DNA from: Massilia sp. Bi118
Lineage (GTDB): Bacteria > Pseudomonadota > Gammaproteobacteria > Burkholderiales > Burkholderiaceae_D
Assembly: GCF_918697865.1 (NCBI RefSeq)
Contig: NZ_CAKKMV010000010.1
Span: 1-64,000 of the forward strand
Length of the DNA stretch: 64,000 bases
Direction of reading: 5' to 3'
This document shows, piece after piece, positions 25,123-34,756 of the stretch; the stretch's first letter is position 1; the number at the start of each line of letters is the position of its first letter. Both the position numbers and the translations under genes were made by a program. The notes under the pieces were generated by a model. That model saw nothing but the letters and a program-made list of their open reading frames with translations. It was not told the origin of the DNA and ran no database searches.

Positions 25123-26382
25123 CTAGTACACGAAATCGAGGGCGACGCTGGTCACGTGGGCCGTCTGGCCGGAACGGAAGGCGGGCGTCAGGTTGATCAG
25201 CGTGCCGCGCGAGCCGAGGCGGGGCGTGACGCGGTCGTATTGCAGCTTGAGGGCGGCGTTGGCGGCGAGATCCCAGCGCACGCCGAGGGCTTGCGTGTCC
25301 TGCTGGGGGATGGTGGCCAGCAGCAGGTTCAGGCCGCCGTTCAGCTGCGCCAGCTGGGCTGCCGCGGCAGGCGGCAGGCCGGCGGTCGGCAGGCCGTCTT
25401 CATGCGTTGCGCTGACGGCGCGCGCCTGTGCGATGCTCAGGTAGGGCGTGAAGGACCGGATGCGCAGGCCGGCGCTGGCATACATGCTGCGGGTGGACCC
25501 GAGCAGCGATGCGGAGCGCGTGCGGCTGGCCTCGGCCATCAGGAACCAGCGGCCTGGGTCGTAGTTCATGCCGATGCTGGCGATGGTGGCGTGCTTGTGG
25601 TCGATCCTGTAGTTGCGCGCGATGGCAACGCCGGCCGGGCCGGCAGCCTCGTAGGCGTCGAACAGGGCGCTGCCGATGTCGGTCGTGATCTCGGCTCTGA
25701 TCAGGTTGGCGCGCACGCTGAGCGCGCCCCAATCGCTGGTGTTGGAGATGCCGACGATGCCGCGCGCCGTGGCGCGCAACGGGTCGATCAGCCGGACGTC
25801 GTCGCGGCCGTAGAACAGCTGCGAGCTGTTCTGTACCGCGCCGGCGCTCCAGCGCAGGGTGGCGTCGACGCCGTCGCTGCTGGTGAAGGGCAGGGCGCCA
25901 TAGCCCTCGACCGGCGGACGCACCCACGGATAGATGTAGCCGACCTTGCGGTAATCCGCGGTCAGGAACATGGGCAGGGCGATGCGGCCGAAACGCAGGG
26001 CCAGGTCGGGCGTGGCCTGGTATTTCAGGTTGGCCCATTCGACGCGCGGGCGGTAGCTGTTGTCCAGTCCCTGTTCGCTGACCACCTGCAGCACCGCCGA
26101 CCAGGCTTTCGTAAAACGCAGGTCGAGCTGGGCGCCGAGGCGGCTGTCGACGTTCGCGCTCCAGCTGCGGGTGGCGCCGGCGCCGTTGGCCTTCAGCACA
26201 TTGGCGGTGTAGTCGCCATTGCGCTCGCTGGAGTGCGCGGCGCCGATGGTGCCGAAGCCGGACAGGGTCCAGGCCGGTCCGGCGGCGCCGTCGTCCTGCG
26301 CGTGCGCGGCGGCGCCGAGCAGCATGCCGAGCGCGAACAGGGAAGGAGACAGAAGACGGCCAGGAGGGTGTTGCGGCATCAT
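25123..26382 (-). CDS. Outer-membrane porin-like protein
   Basis: A 419-residue protein with a signal peptide ending AAAHAQ and a long series of alternating hydrophobic and polar residues ending in aromatic FVY, the usual C-terminal outer-membrane barrel signal. It does not match general porins or OmpA at sight. The start at 26382 or 26379 (two adjacent ATG) gives a normal signal peptide, though no strong ribosome binding site is seen. It is the first gene of a four-gene operon with a small binding protein and two c-di-GMP enzymes, so it may admit the ligand sensed by them. Confidence 0.8.
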   Translation of the reverse strand: MMPQHPPGRLLSPSLFALGMLLGAAAHAQDDGAAGPAWTLSGFGTIGAAHSSERNGDYTANVLKANGAGATRSWSANVDSRLGAQLDLRFTKAWSAVLQVVSEQGLDNSYRPRVEWANLKYQATPDLALRFGRIALPMFLTADYRKVGYIYPWVRPPVEGYGALPFTSSDGVDATLRWSAGAVQNSSQLFYGRDDVRLIDPLRATARGIVGISNTSDWGALSVRANLIRAEITTDIGSALFDAYEAAGPAGVAIARNYRIDHKHATIASIGMNYDPGRWFLMAEASRTRSASLLGSTRSMYASAGLRIRSFTPYLSIAQARAVSATHEDGLPTAGLPPAAAAQLAQLNGGLNLLLATIPQQDTQALGVRWDLAANAALKLQYDRVTPRLGSRGTLINLTPAFRSGQTAHVTSVALDFVY

Positions 26383-26550
26383 TAGGGCGGGCAAAGGGCT
26401 GAACGGGGACGCAAGTATCGCGAGATTGACTTTATATGGAGGGATACCGAAAGTCGATAGATAAGTTCTAACGCCGGCGAATGAAAGGCAATAATCGTTG
26501 TTCGGTGGCAACGCGGTGCAAGAGATGGAATCGTGGCCTATAATGCAAGC

Positions 26551-26955
26551 ATGCATACCCTGACACGGCATCGCTTCATGCGCGCACGCATTGCCTGGAT
26601 CGCCTGCCTGGCCATCCTGTTCAATGCGTTCGCGCCGCTGGTGTCGCATGCCATGGCAGCCCCCGCGTCCGCCGCCATGACGATGGAGGTCTGCACGGCG
26701 ATGGGCATGACCACCATGCCGCTGGTGCTGGCCCCGGACGGCGACGATGCGTCATCGTCCGCCAGGCTGCACAAGGCCATGAACCACTGCGGCTATTGCG
26801 TGTCCCATGCGGCCAGCCACGGCCTGCCGCCGCCTGCCGCCATCGCCTTCGTCGCCCCCGCCGGGCGCGACGTCTATTCGCCCCTGTATTACCACGCCCC
26901 GCGCCCGCTGTTCCCGTGGTCGCTGGCGCAATCGCGCGCGCCCCCTCCCGCCTGA
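26551..26955 (+). CDS. DUF2946-type secreted small protein
   Basis: A protein of about 134 residues with an N-terminal membrane or signal segment (IAWIACLAILFNAFAPLVSHAMA) and the DUF2946 pattern of paired Cys/His (MEVCTAMGM and HCGYCVSHAASHG). Family members commonly lie next to TonB-dependent receptors and PepSY proteins in metal uptake clusters, and such a protein does precede a receptor here. TATAAT stands at 26539-26544, unusually close to the start at 26551, so a start further inside (26578) or a leaderless message is possible. Confidence 0.72.
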   Translation: MHTLTRHRFMRARIAWIACLAILFNAFAPLVSHAMAAPASAAMTMEVCTAMGMTTMPLVLAPDGDDASSSARLHKAMNHCGYCVSHAASHGLPPPAAIAFVAPAGRDVYSPLYYHAPRPLFPWSLAQSRAPPPA

Positions 26956-27069
26956 GCGCGGCCCTGCGCCGCTCCCGCATCGCAGCGCACCGTCATGCCA
27001 TCCGGCCGCATCCGGATGGGCGTTGACGCGTGCCGATTGCCCCACCGGGCGAATAAACCAGGAACAAAA

Positions 27070-29355
27070 ATGAAACATGCAAGCAGATCGCCGGCGGCCT
27101 TGTGGACGCTGACGGCGCTGGCCGCCGCCATGTCCAGCGCCTACGCGCAGGAAGGGCCGCGCCAGCAGCGCGAGATGGGCACCGTGATCGTCACCGGCAA
27201 CCGGCCCACCTCGCTGCCGACCCGGATCCCGACCACGATCGAAACCGTCACCGGCGAGGACATCGCCCGCAGCATCAACGCCAGCGACGCCGAGGATGCG
27301 CTCAAATACCTGCCCAGCCTGCTGGTGAGGAAGCGCTACATCGGCGACTACAACCACGCGGTGCTGTCCACCCGCGCTTCCGGCACCGGCAACAGCGCGC
27401 GCTCGGCGGTGTACGCGGACGGCATCCTGCTGTCCAACTACCTCGGCAACGGCGCCAGCTTCGCGCCGCGCTGGGGCATGGTCAGCCCGGAAGAAATCGA
27501 GCGCGTCGACGTGCTGTACGGCCCCTTCTCGGCGGCCTACGGCGGCAATTCGGTGGGCGCCGTGGTCGACTACGTCACGCGCATGCCCTCGCGCTTCGAG
27601 GCGCACGCCAAGCTGGCGGCTTCGTACCAGCCCTTCAAGCTGTACGGCACCGACGATACGTATCACGGCCGCCAGGGCAGCGTCTCGCTCGGCAACCGCG
27701 CCGGCGCCTGGTCCTGGTATCTGGATGTCAGCCGCCTGGAAAGCGAGGGCCAGCCGCTGACCTTCCCGACCAGGTACCCGGCCGCGAGCACCTCGGCGGC
27801 GGGAACGGCGGTGACGGGCGCCGTGCCCGGCCAGGACCGCATGGGGCGCGACTGGCTGATCCTCGGCGCGGCAACGCAATACACCACCACGCAGGAACAC
27901 TTGAAGGCCAAGCTGGCCTACGACTTTTCGCCCGGCCTGCGCGCGACTTATGTGTTCGGCCTGTGGGACAACGATGCGCAGGGCCGTCCGCGCAGCTATC
28001 TGCGCGACGCCGCCGGCCAGCCGGTGTACGGCGGCACGGTGAACATCGCCGGCCGCGCCTACACGCTGGCGCCGACCGACTTCAACCAGTCCAACGAGAG
28101 CCTGCGCCACCTGATGCACGGCCTCACGCTGAAGAGCAACACCCACGGCGCCTTCGACTGGGAGCTGGCCGCCAGCCTGTACGACTACGATCGCGATATC
28201 CTGCGCGCGCCCACGGTGGCCTTGCCGGCCGCCGCCGGCGGCGGGACGGGGCGCATCGTCGACCAGGGCGGCACCGGCTGGCATACCTTCGCGGCCAAGG
28301 GCGTGTGGCGCCCGGCACCCGCGCATGTGGCGGAATTCGGCTGGCAGCGCGAAGCCTACAAGCTGCGCAGCATCGAGAACGCAACGACGGACTGGATCGC
28401 CGGCAGTTCCGGCGCACGCAACCAGGCCTTTAGCGGCCGCACCGGCATCGACGCCTTGTATGCCCAGGACACCTGGAAGTTCGCGCCGCGCTGGAAGACG
28501 GTGCTGGGCCTGCGCTTCGAGCACTGGGAAGCGCGCGAAGGCCGGACCTCGAACGCCAGCACCACCGTCGCCCACGGCAGCCGCAGCGAAAACACCCTGT
28601 CGCCGAAGGCCGCGCTGGCGTTCCAGCTGAGCGACGACTGGCTGCTGAAGGCATCGCTGGGACGCGCGGTGCGCATGCCGACCGTGTCCGAGCTGTACCA
28701 GGGCGGCATCAACGCGGCCGGCACCCTGATCAACAACGATCCGAACCTGAAGCCGGAAAAATCCTGGACCGGCGAACTGACGGCCGAACGCAAGCTGGAG
28801 ACGGGCCAGCTGCGCCTGACCGCCTTTGGCGAGCGCACCCGCGACGCCCTGTATTCGCAGACCAATGTGCTGGTCACGCCCAATGTCACCAATGTCCAGA
28901 ACGTCGACCGCATCAATACCAAAGGTCTGGAAGCCGCCTGGGGCGCCAGCGACATTGGGACTCGCGGCCTGGACCTGAACGCCAGCCTGACCTGGACCGA
29001 TTCGAAGATAGACCGCAACGACAAGTTCCCGGCCAGCGTCGGCAAGTGGCAGCCGCGCATACCCGAGTGGCGCGCGGCGGCCCAGGCGACCTGGCGCGCC
29101 AGCGACAGGCTGGCGGCGACGCTGGCGGCGCGCTACAGCGGCCGCCAGTACTCGACCCTGGACAATTCGGACCCCAATGGCTTCGCCTACCAGGGCGCCA
29201 GCAAGTACTTCACGACCGACCTGCGCATGGTCTACCGGATCGACAGTCACTGGGCGGTGGCTGTCGGCATCGACAACCTGAACAACTACAAGTACTGGAA
29301 CTTCCACCCTTATCCCCAGCGCACCTGGGTGGCGGAGCTGAAATGGGACCTGTGA
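27070..29355 (+). CDS. TonB-dependent receptor
   Basis: A 761-residue outer-membrane receptor: signal peptide to ~residue 27, a plug domain (residues ~35-160, with VIVTGNRP acting as the TonB-box region, IETVTGEDI, VDVLYGPFSAAYGGNSVGAVVDYVT), and a 22-stranded barrel ending in W. It imports a metal complex or similar solute with energy from TonB. The start follows AGGAAC at usual spacing. Flanked by DUF2946 and PepSY genes in the same direction, it most likely handles copper or another metal or a siderophore; no Fur box was found. Confidence 0.92.
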   Translation: MKHASRSPAALWTLTALAAAMSSAYAQEGPRQQREMGTVIVTGNRPTSLPTRIPTTIETVTGEDIARSINASDAEDALKYLPSLLVRKRYIGDYNHAVLSTRASGTGNSARSAVYADGILLSNYLGNGASFAPRWGMVSPEEIERVDVLYGPFSAAYGGNSVGAVVDYVTRMPSRFEAHAKLAASYQPFKLYGTDDTYHGRQGSVSLGNRAGAWSWYLDVSRLESEGQPLTFPTRYPAASTSAAGTAVTGAVPGQDRMGRDWLILGAATQYTTTQEHLKAKLAYDFSPGLRATYVFGLWDNDAQGRPRSYLRDAAGQPVYGGTVNIAGRAYTLAPTDFNQSNESLRHLMHGLTLKSNTHGAFDWELAASLYDYDRDILRAPTVALPAAAGGGTGRIVDQGGTGWHTFAAKGVWRPAPAHVAEFGWQREAYKLRSIENATTDWIAGSSGARNQAFSGRTGIDALYAQDTWKFAPRWKTVLGLRFEHWEAREGRTSNASTTVAHGSRSENTLSPKAALAFQLSDDWLLKASLGRAVRMPTVSELYQGGINAAGTLINNDPNLKPEKSWTGELTAERKLETGQLRLTAFGERTRDALYSQTNVLVTPNVTNVQNVDRINTKGLEAAWGASDIGTRGLDLNASLTWTDSKIDRNDKFPASVGKWQPRIPEWRAAAQATWRASDRLAATLAARYSGRQYSTLDNSDPNGFAYQGASKYFTTDLRMVYRIDSHWAVAVGIDNLNNYKYWNFHPYPQRTWVAELKWDL

Positions 29356-30683
29356 CGACAGGCGCGCGGCGCCGCAGCCTGTTCTGGCGCATCCACTTCT
29401 GGGCGGCGCTGATCGCCTCGCCGTTCGCGCTGGTCGCGGTTTTGACCGGGACGCTCTACATCTTCACGCCGCAGATCGAAGCCGCCTTGTACGGGCAGCT
29501 GGAGCGGGTCGCGCCGCAAGGGGCGCGCCTGCCGCTCGACGCCGCCGTCGATGCCGCGCGCAAGGCGGCGCCGGCCGGCTTCGAGGTGCAGGCGGTGACG
29601 CCGCCGGCGCGTGCAGAGGACGCGGTGCGGGTCGGCTTCGGCCCGCCAAGAGCTGGCGCCGGCGCACACGCGGGCCATGGCGACGCCGCGGCCGCACCGG
29701 CGGCGGCCAACCCGCGGCCGGGGCAGGGCGGCGAGCGGCTCACCGTCTTCGTCGATCCCTATCGCGGGCAGGTGCTGGGCAGCCAGCGCGACCAGGACCG
29801 CTTCAGCGAATGGGCGCGGCGCCTGCATTCGCGCCTGCTGCAGGGCGAGTCGCTGCGCTGGATGATCGAGCTGGCGGCCAGCTGGATGCTGGTGATGCTG
29901 CTGACGGGGGTGGTCTTGTGGTGGCCGCAGCCCGGCCAGCCGGCGCTGCCGCGCACCGTGCGGGGGAGAGCGGGGTGGAAGCAGTGGCATGCCTTCCTGG
30001 GCGTGCTGCTCGGCGTGCTGAGCCTGGCCATGGTCCTGACCGGCATCACCTGGAGCAAATACGCGGGCGAGAACGTGCGCGCGCTGCGCGACTGGTCGGG
30101 ACAGGCCTCGCCGCAGGCGCCGGCGCGGCTGCATTCGATGCCGCAAGGGGAGCAACTGACTTACCAGCAGGCCTGGGACCGCACCCGCGCGCTGGTGCCG
30201 GACACGCCGCCGCAACTGACGCCGCCGCGCGGCCCGCATGGGGTGTGGCGCGCCGGCTCGGCCGACCGCCGCCATCCAGCTGGTCGCTTCGACCTGGTGC
30301 TGAATGCCTACGACGGCCGGGTGCTGTACCAGGCGGGCTGGGAGAGCCAGACGGCCTTCGGCAAGGCCACCGCGGTCGGTATTCCCTTCCACCGCGGCGA
30401 GCTGGGCGTCTGGAACCAGCTGCTGCTGTTCGTGTTCGCGGCCGGGGTGCTGTTCTCGCTGGTGTCGGGCTGGGTGATGTTCTTCAAGCGCCGCCGCGCC
30501 GGTGCGCTCGGGCTGCCGAAGCTGCTGCCCGGCGCCTGGCGCGCGGCGCCGCCGGCGGCGGTGCTGGTGGCCGTCGGGATGTGCGCGCTGATGCCGCTGC
30601 TGGCCTGGAGCGCGGCCGTGGTGATCGCGATCGAAGCGGCGCTGCACTGGCGGCAGCGCGGCGCCGCCACCAGCGCCGCCTGA
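29343..30683 (+). CDS. PepSY-associated membrane protein
   Basis: A 446-residue PepSY-TM protein: WRIHFWAALIASPFALVAVLTGTLYIF at the N-terminus, two PepSY-like repeats in a periplasmic loop, and further TM segments around 190-215, 220-240, 365-390 and 410-430. Such proteins are encoded with TonB receptors and are often called iron-uptake or reductase proteins (FsrB/PiuB type). The start at 29343 overlaps the receptor's 3' end; a GTG at 29352 forming GTGA with the receptor stop is an alternative. A His/Gly-rich stretch (GAGAHAGHGDAAAA) lies in the periplasmic loop. Confidence 0.88.
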   Translation: MGPVTTGARRRSLFWRIHFWAALIASPFALVAVLTGTLYIFTPQIEAALYGQLERVAPQGARLPLDAAVDAARKAAPAGFEVQAVTPPARAEDAVRVGFGPPRAGAGAHAGHGDAAAAPAAANPRPGQGGERLTVFVDPYRGQVLGSQRDQDRFSEWARRLHSRLLQGESLRWMIELAASWMLVMLLTGVVLWWPQPGQPALPRTVRGRAGWKQWHAFLGVLLGVLSLAMVLTGITWSKYAGENVRALRDWSGQASPQAPARLHSMPQGEQLTYQQAWDRTRALVPDTPPQLTPPRGPHGVWRAGSADRRHPAGRFDLVLNAYDGRVLYQAGWESQTAFGKATAVGIPFHRGELGVWNQLLLFVFAAGVLFSLVSGWVMFFKRRRAGALGLPKLLPGAWRAAPPAAVLVAVGMCALMPLLAWSAAVVIAIEAALHWRQRGAATSAA

Positions 30684-30689
30684 CGCGGA

Positions 30690-33389
30690 TCAGCCGTGGA
30701 CCAGCGCCAGGCTGTGGCTGCGGCCGAGCCGCAGCATGGCCCAGGTATTGCGGCCGGCTTCCTTGGCCATGTACAGGGCGCGGTCGGCGGTGTCGAGCAG
30801 GCGCTCGGGCGGCGGCTCCGGCTGCTCGGCCAGCGCCGCGCCGATCGAGGTGCCGACCTGCAGCACCACCGCGTCCAGCTCGAAGGGCGGGCGCATCGCG
30901 GCCTGGATCTTGCGCACCACCGCTTCGACGTCGGCCTCGCCGGCCACGTCGTTCAGCAGCACCGTGAATTCGTCGCCGGCCAGGCGCGAGACCAGGTCCG
31001 AGCTGCGCACCGCGCTGCGCAGGCGGCGCGCGAATTCGACCAGCACGGCATCGCCGACAGCGTGCCCGTAGCGGTCGTTGATCTGCTTGAAGTGGTCGAC
31101 GTCCAGGTAGAGCAGGGCGGTGCCGCGCTGCAGACGGGGCGTGCGCTTTACCGCGCCCTGCAGCGCGCTTTCGAAGTGGCGCCGGTTCGGCAGGCCGGTC
31201 AGGGTGTCGGTGTGCGCCAGCGCGTGCAGGCTGCGCTCATGCAGGCGCGAAGCGGTGGCGTCGAGGGTCAGCACGTAGACGCCGGCCACCTGGCCGTCGC
31301 GCAGCTGCGGCAGGAAGGTCGTGTGGGCGATGCGGGTGTGCTTCTTGCGCACGATCTCGTGTTCGCACTGCGAGGCCTGGCCGCTCCAGGCCTGGGCCAG
31401 GGCTTTGGCCTGGGGCTCGACATAGTCCGCGCCGAAGGCTTCCTCCATGGTCTTGCCGAGGATCTGCTCCGCGGGTTTGCCCAGCCAGGACTGGTGCACG
31501 GCATTCGCGAACACGTAGCGGCGCGCGCTGTCGAGGTGGGCGATCAGCACCGGCACGTTGTCGGTGATGGTGCGCAGCCTTTCTTCGCTTTCGGCCAGGC
31601 GCAGCTCCCCCAGCTTGCGCTCGGTGACGTCGATGGCCATCGCGTAATAGCCGTCCGGCGCGCCGGCGGCGGTGCGCTGCGGGACGAAACAGCACTGGTA
31701 GTGCAGCTCGCGTCCGGGCGCGCCGCCGACGTATTCGAAGGCGACATGCTCGCCGGCCGCCGCCCGTTCGAGGCAGGGCCGCAGGCGAACGTAGTCCTCG
31801 GGGCGGTAGGCGGCCGAGACGTCCTGGCCGAGCAGCTCGGCGGCGCTCTTGCCATAGGCCGCCAGCGCATGGCCGTTCAGGTACACGAAGCGGCCGTTTG
31901 CATCCACCTTGCCGATCATCGCCGGCAGGTTCTCGGTGATGGCGCGCAGGCGGCGCTCGCTGGCTTCGGTCTGCTCGCGCGCGGCGTTCAGTTCGGTAAT
32001 GCACTTCATTGCCACCACCGCGCCGAGCGGCCGGCCGGAGGCGCTGCGCAGCGGGCGGCCGCTGGCCAGCAGGGTGTGCGGCGCGCCGCCGTCCGGCGCG
32101 ATCACCATCGCCTCGTTGCGCACGGTCTCGCCCTTCAGCGCGCGCACCAGCGGAATCTCGTCCATTGCCAGCGGCGTGCGGCCGTCGACGTGGAAGAGCG
32201 AATAATGCTGCGACCACTCGGCCGGGACGATGGACTCGAGGTCGCGGCCGGCGACTGTGCGCGCGGCGCGGTTGAACAGCGACAGGTTGCCCACCGCGTC
32301 GCAGGCGACCACGCCGACGTCGATCGATTCCAGGATGGCATCCAGCATCTCCTGCTTCTCTTCCAGCTGCTGGCGGGTGCGAATCCGCTCCGAAATATCG
32401 TTCAGGAAGGCGCCGAAACAGCGCTTGCCCTTCCATTCATAGCTGCTGATGGTCATTTCGACCGTGATCTGGCGCCCGCTCGCAGTCAGCGCCGGCAGCT
32501 CGATCTTGCTGTTCAGGACCCTGCCGTGACCGGTTTCCAGGCAGCGCTTCATGCCCGCTTCGTGAGCGTGGCGCAAGGCATGCGGCACGATCAGCTCTGA
32601 AAGCTTGCGCCCCAGCGCCTGCGCGCGCGGCCAGCCGAAAATGCGCTCGGCCGAGGCATTCCATTCGATCACGCGGCCATCGGCATCGGCGCCGACGAAG
32701 CCGCTGTACGAGGAGGCGACGATGGTGCGATTCCAGTCCTCGCTGTGCTGCAGCGAGACCTCGATCTCCTTGCGCCGCGCGATTTCCTGCGACAGCTCGC
32801 CGAGCTTGCGCTCGAGCTCCGCCGTGCGCGCCGCGACCCGCTGTTCGAGTTCCTTGTTCAGCGACTTCAGGGCCTGCTCCGCCATCAGGCGCGCGGTGGC
32901 GACCTTCACGTGTTGCAACTCGTTCTCGACCAGCTCCGCAAGCTCGCGCAGGGCCTGGCGCTGCTCCGCATCGAAGCGGCGCGGCGCGCGGTCGATGATG
33001 CACAGGGTGCCGACCGGCTGGCCATCGCTGAACAGCGGCTGGCCGGCATAGAAGCGCACGTGCGGCGCACCCAGCACCAGCGGATTGGCGGCGAAGCGCG
33101 GATCCTGCTTCGCATCCTCGATCACCATCATTTCGCCCTGGGCCACGACGTGGCTGCAGAAGGCGATCGAACGCGGCGTCTCGGCCACGTCCAGGCCGCA
33201 GCGCGACTTGAACCATTGGCGCTCGCCGTCGACCAGCGACACCAGCGCGATCGGCACGCCGAAGGCGCGCGCGGCCAGGCGCGTGAAGCGGTCGAAACGT
33301 TGTTCCGTGGGCGTGTCGAGGACGTCCAGCGAGTCGAGTGCCTTGAGACGGTCTTGTTCGGAAGCGATGATGGGATGGTGCATGGCCAC
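30690..33389 (-). CDS. GAF-PAS sensor diguanylate cyclase
   Basis: An 899-residue soluble signalling protein: an N-terminal GAF domain (residues ~20-165), a coiled-coil (~165-215), four PAS domains (~215-340, 345-460, 475-600, 600-720), and a C-terminal GGDEF domain (~725-890). The cyclase signature is AGDEF preceded by I-site RSSD; the first Gly is Ala, a variant still active in some enzymes. No membrane segment is seen, so it senses cytoplasmic or redox cues. It converges with the PepSY gene with only six bases between. Confidence 0.92.
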   Translation of the reverse strand: MAMHHPIIASEQDRLKALDSLDVLDTPTEQRFDRFTRLAARAFGVPIALVSLVDGERQWFKSRCGLDVAETPRSIAFCSHVVAQGEMMVIEDAKQDPRFAANPLVLGAPHVRFYAGQPLFSDGQPVGTLCIIDRAPRRFDAEQRQALRELAELVENELQHVKVATARLMAEQALKSLNKELEQRVAARTAELERKLGELSQEIARRKEIEVSLQHSEDWNRTIVASSYSGFVGADADGRVIEWNASAERIFGWPRAQALGRKLSELIVPHALRHAHEAGMKRCLETGHGRVLNSKIELPALTASGRQITVEMTISSYEWKGKRCFGAFLNDISERIRTRQQLEEKQEMLDAILESIDVGVVACDAVGNLSLFNRAARTVAGRDLESIVPAEWSQHYSLFHVDGRTPLAMDEIPLVRALKGETVRNEAMVIAPDGGAPHTLLASGRPLRSASGRPLGAVVAMKCITELNAAREQTEASERRLRAITENLPAMIGKVDANGRFVYLNGHALAAYGKSAAELLGQDVSAAYRPEDYVRLRPCLERAAAGEHVAFEYVGGAPGRELHYQCCFVPQRTAAGAPDGYYAMAIDVTERKLGELRLAESEERLRTITDNVPVLIAHLDSARRYVFANAVHQSWLGKPAEQILGKTMEEAFGADYVEPQAKALAQAWSGQASQCEHEIVRKKHTRIAHTTFLPQLRDGQVAGVYVLTLDATASRLHERSLHALAHTDTLTGLPNRRHFESALQGAVKRTPRLQRGTALLYLDVDHFKQINDRYGHAVGDAVLVEFARRLRSAVRSSDLVSRLAGDEFTVLLNDVAGEADVEAVVRKIQAAMRPPFELDAVVLQVGTSIGAALAEQPEPPPERLLDTADRALYMAKEAGRNTWAMLRLGRSHSLALVHG

Positions 33390-33640
33390 TCCAGTAATTC
33401 AGGCGGAGAACGGCAGGGTCGGGGCCGGTGGAGACGCGGCGCCGGGGACGTGGGCTACCGATGAGCACATCCTAGCATGCGTGCTGCATGGAAACTATTT
33501 CTGCGTGGATACTTTTGTGACTTTGTTGCGCGGGCGCCTTGACAGTTCGTTATGTGCCGGGCGGCTAGAGCTTTTCGATCTGGCAGTAAGCGAAAAGCTT
33601 GACCTTCCCATGCTTGCGTATCCGGTGCCGGCTATTCATC

Positions 33641-34150
33641 TCAGTCCCACAAGCGTTCGCCGCCCAGCTCCAGCTGGGTGAGATACAGCCGCAGGTCGAA
33701 CTCGAACTGGTGATAATCCGGCTCCATCCAGCAGCACAGCTTGTAGAAAGCCTTGTCGTGCTGCTTTTCCTTCAGGTGCGCCAGTTCGTGCACGACGATC
33801 ATGCGCAGGAATTCCGGCGGCGCGTCGCGGAACACGCTGCCGATGCGGATCTCGTGCTTGGCTTTCAGCTTGCCGCCTTGTACACGCGAGATGGCCGTGT
33901 GCAGGCCGAGCGCCTGCTGGACGATGCCGATCTTGCTGTCGTAGGCGACCTTGGCGACCGGCTCGGCGTTGCGCAGGTAGGCGTCCTTCAGGTCCTGCAC
34001 GTAGCTGTACAGCGCCTTGTCGGTGCGGACGGCGTGGGCGTGCGGATAGCGGCCGCGCAGGTGGCCGGCCAGCTTGCCGTCGGCGATGAGGCGGCGGACC
34101 TGGTCGAGCAGGTGGGGGGGATAGGCGTTGAGGTATTTCAGGTCGGACAT
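33641..34150 (-). CDS. YgjP-like zinc metallopeptidase
   Basis: A 169-residue protein with the HELAHLKEKQHDKAFY motif (residues ~121-136), typical of the YgjP/DUF45 group of M48-like metallopeptidases and SprT relatives. The third ligand is probably the His or Glu downstream. The cellular role of the group is not established. The start at 34150 is the first plausible one; no signal peptide is present. The neighbours are unrelated. Confidence 0.86.
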   Translation of the reverse strand: MSDLKYLNAYPPHLLDQVRRLIADGKLAGHLRGRYPHAHAVRTDKALYSYVQDLKDAYLRNAEPVAKVAYDSKIGIVQQALGLHTAISRVQGGKLKAKHEIRIGSVFRDAPPEFLRMIVVHELAHLKEKQHDKAFYKLCCWMEPDYHQFEFDLRLYLTQLELGGERLWD

Positions 34151-34214
34151 GGGTTGCGCACTCTAGCACAGAGTGCGCACCCGGTGAGGAAGCCGGCGCA
34201 GATCAACCGGTAAG

Positions 34215-34240
34215 GGGATGGCACCGCTCGATGCCATCCC
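34215..34240 (-). terminator. Hairpin after the KGG-repeat gene
   Basis: GGGATGGCA / TGCCATCCC forms a 9-bp stem with an eight-base loop 40 bases past the stop of the minus-strand KGG gene. No U-tract follows, so its effect on termination is uncertain. Confidence 0.35.
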
Positions 34241-34279
34241 TGGTCAGACAAGGAGCCCGGCGTTGCTGCTTACCTTATC

Positions 34280-34612
34280 TCACTCCGCCTTGCCGCCCTG
34301 GCGGTTACCCCCCTTGGCGGCGGCCGCGGCGCGGTTGGCCGATTGCCGGCTTTCCCCGCCTTTGCGGCCGATGTCGGCCATGTGGGCGCGGTTACGGCTG
34401 ACCACTTCCCCGCCTTTCTGGCCTGCGCGGCGCGCTTCCTCCGAATCGAATTCGTGCGCCGTTCCCTTCTGGTGGGCGGCCTGGCCGCCCTTGCTGGCGA
34501 TTTGACGCTGCTGGTTCTGGTCCATCGCAGCGAAACCGCGCTTGGCAGGCTGGCTTTTCTGCTCGCTGCCGCCCGAGCTCGCGCTCTTGCCGCCGTCCTT
34601 GCTTGTGGCCAT
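34280..34612 (-). CDS. KGG-repeat general stress protein
   Basis: A 110-residue hydrophilic protein with repeated KGG motifs of the stress-induced YciG/GsiB type (RQIASKGGQAAH, RRAGQKGGEVVS, ADIGRKGGESR, AAAKGGNRQGG). Such proteins are small, disordered and made in stress or stationary phase. The start follows AAGGAG at 34612, and the upstream ATG has no such signal. It stands alone on its strand. Confidence 0.9.
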   Translation of the reverse strand: MATSKDGGKSASSGGSEQKSQPAKRGFAAMDQNQQRQIASKGGQAAHQKGTAHEFDSEEARRAGQKGGEVVSRNRAHMADIGRKGGESRQSANRAAAAAKGGNRQGGKAE

Positions 34613-34756
34613 ATCGATCTCCTTGTGCCTGTCGGTGAACAATCAAACCCGAGAGCGTCACGGATGCGCTCGTGCGATTAGAGACACAGGAAATGCGATA
34701 GTTCCGGCTGACGTGAATCTCGATTGCGCTGGCCGCGCGCTCAGTGGCAAACCCTT

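Noticed and set aside
26752..29307. Minus-strand frame of 851 codons across the TonB receptor
   Set aside because: Val/Gly/Ala/Arg-rich shadow; no motif, no ribosome binding site.
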